A DNA stretch of 18,212 nt, from NCBI GenBank assembly GCA_038869735.1, contig JAWCQO010000011.1, forward strand, positions 1 to 18,212. Direction: 5' to 3'. A model generated the notes under the pieces. The model was given only the letters and a program-made list of their open reading frames with translations. It ran no database searches and was not told the DNA's origin. This document shows positions 12,414 to 18,212 of this stretch, piece after piece (positions within the stretch are counted from its first letter, which is position 1; the number at the start of each line of letters is the position of its first letter). The translations under genes were made by a program, and so were the position numbers. This DNA is from Candidatus Anstonellales archaeon. Its GTDB lineage: Archaea > Micrarchaeota > Micrarchaeia > Anstonellales > CG1-02-47-40.

Positions 12414-13589
12414 ATGCAAGAAATATACGATGTAGCAATTGTTGGTGGGGGACCCGCTGGAACCTATTGTGCAAAGTGCGCTGCGGAAATGGGACTTAGT
12501 GTGATTCTTCTCGAGGAGAATGAAACTATTGGAGAACCCGTCCATTGTGGGGAATGCCTCTCAAAGCTTTGCACCCTGAATTACGGCATTGACTTACCTC
12601 TGGAGGCAATCTCAAAAAAAGTTAAGGGTATACGCGTAGTTTTTCCTTCTGGAAAAGACACTTATCTTGATGAGGAAGGGTATGTTTTAGAAAAGGCCAA
12701 ATTTGAGCAGTATATTGCAGAGACTGCAGAAAGAAAGGGAGCTACAATGGTACTGGGAGCTAAAGTTGAGGGCATTAAGAAAGGAGAGGATTTATGGTCA
12801 TTAAGCACAAAAAAGGGTAATTACACATCACGCATACTTGTTGATGCATCGGGTTCATATTCTGTTGTGTCAAATTTCTTGAAGCTTAATGAATCAAGAT
12901 TTGAAACTGTGGTTGGACTTCAGTATGAGATGGAAGATGTAACTACCTCCGGCTATATTGATTTTTATTTGGATATTGAAGCATTTCCGCATGGATATTT
13001 TTGGATTATACCAAAAAGTGGTGAGAGAGCAAATGTAGGGCTTGTCACAAACGAAAAAACAAAAGCAAAGGCTTATTTGGATAGTTACATAGAAAAAATC
13101 GGGTTGGATAAAAAAAGAAAAAGAAAGACTTTTGGAGGGCTTATACCTTCATCTGGACCGCTTCCAAAAACTTATGGTGAGAGAGTTATGCTGATAGGTG
13201 ACGCAGCAGGATTCACAAGTCCTCTTTTTGAGGGAGGAACACACCTTGCAATAGCGTCAGCAAAATATGCAGCTGAAGTTGCTGCCGAAGCAATAAAAAA
13301 CGGCGAAAGAAGTGCTGAGTTCTTTTCAAAATATGAGAAGATATGGAGGTCGCGCTTTCCTGAATATTCCGCTCTTTTAAAAGGCAAAAACGCTCTTTAC
13401 AGATTAACAAACAATGAATTAAATCAGGTCGGAGACCTCTTTCCTCAAAAAGTTGCAAATATCAATCTTGCGGAAAAATTAGCTATTGGCATTAAGCTTA
13501 CTTGGAAGTATCCTCACTTGTATAATAAGGGTATCATTTCGATACTTCGTTCGTTCGGTTATTCCCGCGCCGAGTTTTTTGGTTGGTAG
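12414..13589 (+). CDS. Geranylgeranyl reductase family flavoprotein (copy 2)
   Basis: 391 residues from ATG 12414; a TTG eight codons upstream (12390) is possible but less likely because MQEIYDVAIVGGGPAG is the usual N-terminus. FAD motifs: GGGPAG (11-16), LLEEN, VDASGS and LIGDAAGFTSPLFEGG. HCGECLS carries the conserved Cys. GYFWIIP corresponds to the YxWxFP substrate signature with Ile for Phe. It is expected to saturate isoprenoid chains of membrane lipid precursors. It is clearly divergent in sequence from the copy at 4699, so the two probably act on different substrates or bonds; that is inference. It converges with, and overlaps by 56 bases, the end of the endonuclease III gene. Confidence 0.92.
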   Translation: MQEIYDVAIVGGGPAGTYCAKCAAEMGLSVILLEENETIGEPVHCGECLSKLCTLNYGIDLPLEAISKKVKGIRVVFPSGKDTYLDEEGYVLEKAKFEQYIAETAERKGATMVLGAKVEGIKKGEDLWSLSTKKGNYTSRILVDASGSYSVVSNFLKLNESRFETVVGLQYEMEDVTTSGYIDFYLDIEAFPHGYFWIIPKSGERANVGLVTNEKTKAKAYLDSYIEKIGLDKKRKRKTFGGLIPSSGPLPKTYGERVMLIGDAAGFTSPLFEGGTHLAIASAKYAAEVAAEAIKNGERSAEFFSKYEKIWRSRFPEYSALLKGKNALYRLTNNELNQVGDLFPQKVANINLAEKLAIGIKLTWKYPHLYNKGIISILRSFGYSRAEFFGW

Positions 13590-14229
13590 AAAAGTTCGGT
13601 AAAATTTTTGAGCTTGGGCAGAACTTAGAGATTGGACAAATACCACATTTTGGATTCCTTGCCACACAGACTTTTCTTCCATGTGCTATTAGCAGAGGGT
13701 TCAGATTAGGCCACTCTTTTTTGGGAAAAAGAGACATAAGGTCTGATTCAATGATTTTTGGATTTCTGCTTTTTGTCCAACCAATAAGATTACTTATTCT
13801 CTTCACGTGCGTATCGACTGCAACGCCTTCAACGATGCCATAATTTCCCAAAACAATATTTGCCGTCTTTCTCCCAACGCCTGGCAGTGTGAGGAGAGAG
13901 GACATTCTAAGTGGGACGTTACCGTCGTGTTCCAGAACAAGTTTTTTACAAGCTCCGATGATATTATGTGCTTTTGTTTTGTAAAAACCGGTTGAGCGTA
14001 TTAAGCTTCTTAGCTCAAATTCATTTGCGCTTGCAAATGCAAACGCTGAAGGATATTTCGCAAAGAGAGCAGGGGTTATTTTGTTTACCTGTTTATCCGT
14101 ACATTGAGCGGATAGAACGGTAGCAATAAGAAGTTGGAATGGATTTTTGTATATAAGAGATGTGCGTGCATTCGGGTAGCGCCTTTTTAGGATTTTTAAG
14201 ATTTTTATTGCAGTCTTTTTTTTGTCCAA
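13534..14229 (-). CDS. nth: Endonuclease III (DNA glycosylase/AP lyase)
   Basis: 231 residues. The helix-hairpin-helix LPGVGRKTA (115-123) contains catalytic Lys121, and Asp139 in VDTHVKR is the second catalytic residue. The C-terminal [4Fe-4S] loop has Cys188, 195, 198 and 204 in the exact C-x6-C-x2-C-x5-C spacing. It removes oxidised pyrimidines and nicks the strand in base-excision repair. The start is TTG at 14229, with GAGG eight bases before it, 11 bases after the stop of the phosphoribosyltransferase gene, so it is the last gene of that operon. A basic C-terminal extension of ~25 residues overlaps the convergent reductase gene. An endonuclease IV-like gene lies at the other end of the operon. 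Confidence 0.95.
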   Translation of the reverse strand: MDKKKTAIKILKILKRRYPNARTSLIYKNPFQLLIATVLSAQCTDKQVNKITPALFAKYPSAFAFASANEFELRSLIRSTGFYKTKAHNIIGACKKLVLEHDGNVPLRMSSLLTLPGVGRKTANIVLGNYGIVEGVAVDTHVKRISNLIGWTKSRNPKIIESDLMSLFPKKEWPNLNPLLIAHGRKVCVARNPKCGICPISKFCPSSKILPNFSTNQKTRRGNNRTNEVSK

Positions 14230-14240
14230 AAGATCAGCCT

Positions 14241-15557
14241 CTACGAAAGAAGCGTCGTGCTTATCTTTACTGGGTATTTTTTTGGGTGTCGTACGGATAA
14301 AACGGCTGAAGGGAGCTTAGTTAGTTGTTTTTTTGCATTCGCACGAATTTGCACAAGTTGGGGGACCTTAAAAATTATCTTTCCCCGTCGTATCATTTGC
14401 ACAAGAAGGGGAGAGCCATCTTTTTTTGTCTCTTTGTCACCAACTATTAGATCGTAAATAAATTTTCCATCTTTTTCAAATCTCAAAACGTTCTTTTTTC
14501 CTGCCAGTGTTGCTTTTCCTTCACTTGTTTTTTGCACTGGCTTTCCGTCATATTCGCACAATTTGTAGTTTATATCAAGAGAAGGAGCGTCATCAGAAAC
14601 ATCCATAGATGTGCCAACGCCAAACGCATCTATTGGTGACCGTGAATTGAGGAGGCGGTCGATTTTATATTCATCTAGACCGCCGCTTGCAATGATTTTT
14701 ATGTAAGAAAGACCAGCAGAATCTAATAATTTTCTCACTCTTTTGCTTAGAAGGGAGAGATCTCCGCTATCTATGCGAACTGCCCCGGCTCTTTTTCCTT
14801 CCTTTTCCATCTCTTTTGCAACTTTTACTGCGTTTTTTGCTCCAAGAATGGGATTGTAGGTATCAATAAGAAAAACGCAACCGTCTCCATACCTTCGTGC
14901 GATTGACTTAAATGCCTCAAACTCATCCTTGTATGAGAGTATAAAAGAATGAGCTACTGTTCCGCTAATAGGGATATTGTATTCCTTCCCTGCAAGTACG
15001 TTAGATGTTGCACTGCAACCACCAATGAAAGCTGCCCGAGCGGCTTTAAGACCGGCGTCTATTCCTTGCGACCGGCGAAGCCCAAAGTCAATTACTGGTT
15101 TATTTAACGCGGCAGTGCATATTCGCGAGGCTTTTGTGGCAATTAGAGTCTGGAATCCAACGCAGTTTAGAAGAAAAGTTTCTAGTAATTGAGCTTCAAT
15201 GAGGGGAGCAGTAACTCTTAGAATTGGCTCCATTTCGAATACTGGTGTTCCTTCGGGTATGCCGTAAACGTCTCCAGAGAATTTGAAGTTTGAGAGATAT
15301 TTGAGAAATCCATCACTGAATCTCCCAGTTGACCGCAGATAAGAAAGTTCATTTTTTTCAAATCTGAGATTTTGTATGTATTTCAAAGCATCATAAACGC
15401 CGCAGGCGATAAGATAGCTCCTATTTTTTGGAAGTTTTCTTACAAAAAGGTCAAATGTAGCCTCTTTTTCTTTTTTTTCTTGATAGTAGGAATCGGCCAT
15501 CGTGAATTCATAGAAATCGATTAGAAGGTTGAGACTCCTTCTGGTCACCAATTTCAC
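14241..15557 (-). CDS. pncB: Nicotinate phosphoribosyltransferase
   Basis: 438 residues. Family motifs are in order: DFYEFTMADSY (14-24), DFGLRR (157-162), GTVAHS (199-204, with the His that is phosphorylated in studied enzymes), RIDSGDL (261-267), ASGGLDE (290-296) and GVGTSM. It converts nicotinate and phosphoribosyl pyrophosphate to nicotinate mononucleotide, feeding NAD synthesis, and would use the product of the nicotinamidase gene at 11788. The start is GTG 15557 with AGGTGG about ten bases upstream, placed six bases after the stop of the FNR-type gene. The length and C-terminal basic tail are normal for archaeal and bacterial members. Confidence 0.95.
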   Translation of the reverse strand: MKLVTRRSLNLLIDFYEFTMADSYYQEKKEKEATFDLFVRKLPKNRSYLIACGVYDALKYIQNLRFEKNELSYLRSTGRFSDGFLKYLSNFKFSGDVYGIPEGTPVFEMEPILRVTAPLIEAQLLETFLLNCVGFQTLIATKASRICTAALNKPVIDFGLRRSQGIDAGLKAARAAFIGGCSATSNVLAGKEYNIPISGTVAHSFILSYKDEFEAFKSIARRYGDGCVFLIDTYNPILGAKNAVKVAKEMEKEGKRAGAVRIDSGDLSLLSKRVRKLLDSAGLSYIKIIASGGLDEYKIDRLLNSRSPIDAFGVGTSMDVSDDAPSLDINYKLCEYDGKPVQKTSEGKATLAGKKNVLRFEKDGKFIYDLIVGDKETKKDGSPLLVQMIRRGKIIFKVPQLVQIRANAKKQLTKLPSAVLSVRHPKKYPVKISTTLLS

Positions 15558-15563
15558 GTTTTA

Positions 15564-16295
15564 TTACCACCTCTCATTTTTTATGTTTTCATATGCCACT
15601 CCCATTTGCTCTAGTAAGTTTACTATTCCCTCAACCATTGGGGGAGGTCCACAAATGTAATACTGTTTTTGCTGCACCTGACCAAGCTCAAGAGAAAGCA
15701 TCTCTGCATCTATGCGCCTGCGGTAGCATTTTATATTTTCTGGAGCTTCACCTTTGCCGGTTATGCAATATATAGTTTTGAAATTTTGATTTTGTTGTGC
15801 CATACTGCTTAGTTCAGAAAGAAAAATTAGGTGTGAGGGACTGTGAGAACTGTAGAAAAGGAATATTCTGCGTTGGCTTTTTGTTTCGTGAAGGTATTTG
15901 ATCATTGAAATTAATGGAGTTATGCCAACCCCCCCAGCGATAAAGACTGCATCAAGTGGGGAGGATTCATCGAGAACAAATTTGCCCCAAGGACCATCTA
16001 TTTTTAGCTTGTCGCCAGGTTTTTTTTGAAATAAAGCTTGTGTGAATTCTCCATGTAGACTTAATGTTATGCGGATAGTAGAAGTTTGTAGGGGAGAAGA
16101 AGAGATAGAATACGCGTTTCGCTGGTTCCTGCCGTTTGGAAGTTCAAGTGAAATCATTACGAATTGGCCCGGAAGAAAATGAATAGGTTTGCCATCTAAC
16201 GGAGAAAGATAAAAGCTTTTTACTTCTGAAGATTCACTAACGATTTTGTCGATTAAAAATTCTCTAATTGGAAGTGGCATAAAAGGCTCCCCCAT
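15564..16295 (-). CDS. Ferredoxin-NAD(P)H reductase-type FAD oxidoreductase
   Basis: 243 residues with the two-domain FNR layout. The FAD barrel has RNAYSISS (59-66) and GPWGKFVLD (101-109). The nucleotide domain has AGGVGITP (120-127) and YYICGPPPM (212-220). There is no C-terminal [2Fe-2S] cysteine cluster, so it is not a dihydroorotate-dehydrogenase electron-transfer subunit. It probably moves electrons between NAD(P)H and the ferredoxin encoded two genes upstream. Start ATG 16295 overlaps the stop of the DUF1858 gene in a TAATG junction, a sign of coupled translation. MPLPIREFL five codons later is an alternative start. Confidence 0.9.
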   Translation of the reverse strand: MGEPFMPLPIREFLIDKIVSESSEVKSFYLSPLDGKPIHFLPGQFVMISLELPNGRNQRNAYSISSSPLQTSTIRITLSLHGEFTQALFQKKPGDKLKIDGPWGKFVLDESSPLDAVFIAGGVGITPLISMIKYLHETKSQRRIFLFYSSHSPSHLIFLSELSSMAQQNQNFKTIYCITGKGEAPENIKCYRRRIDAEMLSLELGQVQQKQYYICGPPPMVEGIVNLLEQMGVAYENIKNERW

Positions 16296-16528
16296 TATTT
16301 ACTTTCTATTGCTTTGTTTAGCTTGGCTATTAGCGTCTGTATCTGCTTCTTGTCAAGACCATGGGCTGCTGCCCCAGCTTCTATAGTTTCGTAAGCAGAA
16401 AGTTGGCATCCGATGCAATGAAATCCGTAATCAAAAAGGACAGGTAGTGCTTTTGGATATTTCATTGCAATTTCAAAAATGGGCGTATTTGCAGTAATCT
16501 TATTTGAGGCCTTATTTTTTTGAGGCAT
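16295..16528 (-). CDS. DUF1858 domain protein
   Basis: 77 residues. NTPIFEIAMKYPKALPVLFDYGFHCIGC is the usual DUF1858 start, with C38 and C41 forming a CxxC, followed by LSAYETIEAGAAAHGL. These small helical proteins are often fused to, or next to, redox enzymes such as hybrid-cluster proteins and ferredoxin-linked oxidoreductases. The exact function is unknown; the CxxC pair may be a thiol or metal site. Nine bases after the ferredoxin stop and overlapping the FNR gene by one base, it sits in the middle of a three-gene redox cassette. Confidence 0.9.
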   Translation of the reverse strand: MPQKNKASNKITANTPIFEIAMKYPKALPVLFDYGFHCIGCQLSAYETIEAGAAAHGLDKKQIQTLIAKLNKAIESK

Positions 16529-16537
16529 AATCTCACA

Positions 16538-16768
16538 TTATATTATCTTTTTGCCGGTTTCTTTGTCTATTATGTGGATGACGTTTACAGGGCAAGAGTC
16601 AGCTGCTTCTTTATTTTCCTTATATTCAGTTTCATCTATTTCGGGGTTTCCTTTAAAGTTGGATTTTCCGTCCTCACCCATCTCCCATCTTGAAGGGCAG
16701 ACGGCACAGCATGCACCGCAACCTATGCAATTTGGTCTGTCATGCTCCACTAAATATTTCTTTGCCAT
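16538..16768 (-). CDS. [4Fe-4S] ferredoxin
   Basis: 76 residues. C14, C17 and C20 in CIGCGACCAVCP plus C59 in DSCPVNVI supply one cluster; C21 and C24 are additional cysteines that in some single-cluster ferredoxins form a disulfide. The order matches archaeal monocluster ferredoxins, with an acidic middle (PEIDETEYKENKEAADS). It is a soluble electron carrier. First gene of a five-gene minus-strand operon (ferredoxin, DUF1858, FNR, pncB, nth), and its GGTGAG Shine-Dalgarno is about ten bases before the ATG. Probable partner of the FNR-type reductase downstream. Confidence 0.93.
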   Translation of the reverse strand: MAKKYLVEHDRPNCIGCGACCAVCPSRWEMGEDGKSNFKGNPEIDETEYKENKEAADSCPVNVIHIIDKETGKKII

Positions 16769-16832
16769 TTTCTACTCACCAGAGTTTAGATTAGTTGCAA
16801 ATCTTTAAATGCATAATTACTTATTTAGGTAC
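16769..16832. promoter_or_regulatory. Divergent promoter of the ferredoxin operon and the endonuclease IV-like gene
   Basis: TTTAAAT (about 16804-16810) lies 25-30 bases before ATG 16833 on the plus strand. Its minus-strand reading (ATTTAAAG) is 35-45 bases before the ferredoxin ATG. One AT-rich box may therefore serve both directions. The plus-strand message would be nearly leaderless. Confidence 0.45.
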
Positions 16833-17684
16833 ATGGATAAACTGCTATTTGGCACGGCAGGCATTCCGCTCTCTACTATACCACCGGATACGATCAATGG
16901 AATAAAGCAGGTTAGAGCCTTGGGCTTGTCTGCAATGGAGCTTGAGTTTGTGCAATCTGTTAATATTTCAGCAGAGAAGGCGCCTCAAGTAAGAGAAGAA
17001 GCGGCGAAGCACAAGGTTTTACTTACAGCTCATGGTTCATATTACATAAACCTGAATGCTGCTGAGGAGGATAAGTACAAAGCAAGCATTTTGCGTATTT
17101 TACAGGCTGGACGCATTCTTAGTATGTGCGGTGGCTGGAGTCTTGTCTTCCATGCAGGATTTTATTTGAAGAGCACTCGTCAGAATACTTATGAGAAAAT
17201 TAAAGGTGCGCTAAAGGAAATCAGAAAGACTCTTCTTAATGAAGGAGTTGAGGTTTGGATAAGGCCAGAGACCACAGGGAAGCCCTCTCAGTTTGGGGAC
17301 CTATTCGAACTTATTTCAGTATCAGAAGAGGTTGAAGGTGTCTTGCCTTGCATTGATTTTTCTCACCTTTACGCAAGAAGCGCTGGAAGAATAAATAAAA
17401 AAGAGGATTTTTTAGAGATGATTGGAGCAATTGAAAGCAGGCTTGGCCAAGAGGCTCTAAAAAACATGCATATTCATCTCTCCGGTATAAATTACACTGA
17501 GAAAGGCGAGAGGAATCACCTAAATTTTGATGAGTGCAATATGAATTACAAAGGAGTTTTGGAAGCGTTGAATGAATATAAGTGTGCAGGCGTTATAATC
17601 TCAGAAAGCCCCAATATTGAGAACGATGCGATTGCTGCAAAAAAATATTTTGAGACTTTATTAAAAAAAGGCCCTGATGGTTGA
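16833..17684 (+). CDS. Endonuclease IV-like TIM-barrel AP endonuclease
   Basis: 283 residues from ATG 16833; an upstream in-frame ATG at 16809 overlaps the TATA box, so the later start is preferred. Endonuclease IV / xylose-isomerase-like barrel ligands are visible: His67 (TAHGSYYINL), His107 (FHAGFY), Glu146 (RPETTGK), Asp175 and His178 (IDFSHLYAR), His213 (MHIHLSG), His229, and Glu258 (ISESP). These form the trinuclear zinc site of AP endonucleases that cut 5' of abasic sites. Together with the endonuclease III gene it suggests local clustering of base-excision repair. A sugar isomerase relative is possible but less likely given the ligand set and AHGSYYINL motif. Ends in TGA. Confidence 0.87.
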   Translation: MDKLLFGTAGIPLSTIPPDTINGIKQVRALGLSAMELEFVQSVNISAEKAPQVREEAAKHKVLLTAHGSYYINLNAAEEDKYKASILRILQAGRILSMCGGWSLVFHAGFYLKSTRQNTYEKIKGALKEIRKTLLNEGVEVWIRPETTGKPSQFGDLFELISVSEEVEGVLPCIDFSHLYARSAGRINKKEDFLEMIGAIESRLGQEALKNMHIHLSGINYTEKGERNHLNFDECNMNYKGVLEALNEYKCAGVIISESPNIENDAIAAKKYFETLLKKGPDG

Positions 17685-17721
17685 TAATAGGCTAAATCAG
17701 TGAAATAAAGAATAGTCAGGA

Positions 17722-17750
17722 TTAAAAATATAAAATCTATAGAAAAAACC
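17722..17750 (+). promoter_or_regulatory. TATA box of the lipoprotein gene
   Basis: TTAAAAATATAA (17722-17733) lies about 20-28 bases before ATG 17751 with no Shine-Dalgarno between, the arrangement of a leaderless archaeal transcript. Confidence 0.45.
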
Positions 17751-18212
17751 ATGAAGATTGCTTGGTGGACTGCTATATTATTGCTTTTTATTAGTGGGTG
17801 CGTAAGCAATAGTGGAAAAAATAACCTGTATTTTGAAGATTGCAAAGGATACTTCTCATATTTCTATGTTGAAGGCATTAAATTCGAAGATGTCTATCAA
17901 GAAGCAAAGAATACAGGCGTTGCGTTAATATCTCAAAATACAAAAGTGGAGGAGTTTAGAGCAAGTGGTGATTATTGCCCTGGTGCGAAAGGAGGCAAGA
18001 GTAATCTCGTTGAGAAAGGCACGTACTGTGAGTACTCGGAAGACGGAAGGACTTATGTAAAAAATTACAGGTTTTTTGAATTTGAAGAGAAAAGCGAAGT
18101 TGAAAGTTACACGTTTTTTGTTTATGAAACGTGTAGCGGAAGATTGAAAGTTTCAGTGGCTTACGTTGGCTCTTGTAGAAATGAGACAGCGTTGCGAGCG
18201 CAGATAAGAAAA
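17751..18212 (+). CDS. Putative lipoprotein, Cys-containing (partial, runs off the right edge)
   Basis: 154 codons are visible and still open at the window end. MKIAWWTAILLLFISGC is a signal peptide ending in a lipobox-like FISGC (Cys17), so the product is probably anchored outside the membrane by lipid. The mature part has spaced cysteines (EDCKGYF, GDYCPGA, GTYCEYS, YETCSG, GSCRNE) that could form disulfides, and alternating strand-like segments such as YVKNYRFFEFEEKSEVESYTFFVYE. No family is recognised. The gene is preceded by a TATA-like box. Confidence 0.75.
   Translation, partial: MKIAWWTAILLLFISGCVSNSGKNNLYFEDCKGYFSYFYVEGIKFEDVYQEAKNTGVALISQNTKVEEFRASGDYCPGAKGGKSNLVEKGTYCEYSEDGRTYVKNYRFFEFEEKSEVESYTFFVYETCSGRLKVSVAYVGSCRNETALRAQIRK

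Noticed and set aside
12106-12499. Plus-strand frames around the nicotinamidase start
   Set aside because: They overlap the well-supported nicotinamidase and geranylgeranyl reductase genes in other frames and show no domain.

Overview
The window looks like a chromosomal piece of an AT-rich archaeon. It carries two geranylgeranyl-reductase-family flavoproteins (archaeal isoprenoid lipid saturation), a decayed XerA-type recombinase, a VirB2/TrbC-like small membrane protein, a CPYGC-type cysteine-rich surface-protein remnant, and many genes with a TATA-like box about 25 bases before a leaderless start. The combination suggests a DPANN-type archaeon (Woesearchaeota, Diapherotrites or relatives). 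That placement is inference; there is no rRNA or marker gene here to confirm it. UGA appears to be an ordinary stop (for example the permease ends exactly at its family-typical C-terminus with TGA).

Layout. 1-1463 (minus): the N-terminal part of a long protein made of about 12 nearly identical 34-residue helical repeats, running off the left edge. 1464-2221: its promoter with tandem direct repeats, a small hypothetical gene, and a structured intergenic stretch. 2222-5991: an ArsR-type regulator divergent from a MacB/FtsX-type permease, an acylphosphatase / VirB2-like pair, and the first geranylgeranyl reductase. 5983-6883 (minus): a broken Cys-rich protein gene.

7207-10480 is the accessory island and the most interesting part. 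Two compact two-direction modules are embedded in three related, highly structured noncoding elements. One is a CDGSH iron-sulfur protein divergent from an HxlR regulator. The other is a PD-(D/E)xK nuclease convergent with a DNA methyltransferase that is translationally coupled to a ribbon-helix-helix protein. The elements share a hairpin with compensatory base changes between copies, boxes of the types GCATAAC / GTTAAGT / GTTATGC, and GAA-triloop mini-hairpins. They resemble integron attC sites, so the region may be an archaeal gene-cassette cluster without an integron integrase (CALIN-like). It ends beside a XerA-type tyrosine recombinase pseudogene (10552-11364).

11472-18212 returns to housekeeping genes. 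These are a small two-helix membrane protein, nicotinamidase (pncA-like), a second geranylgeranyl reductase, then a tight minus-strand operon ferredoxin - DUF1858 - FNR-type reductase - nicotinate phosphoribosyltransferase - endonuclease III. Divergent from that operon is an endonuclease IV-like TIM-barrel gene, followed by a partial lipoprotein gene. Nicotinamidase plus nicotinate phosphoribosyltransferase give the two first steps of the Preiss-Handler NAD salvage route. Endonuclease III plus the endonuclease IV-like protein would form a base-excision-repair pair.
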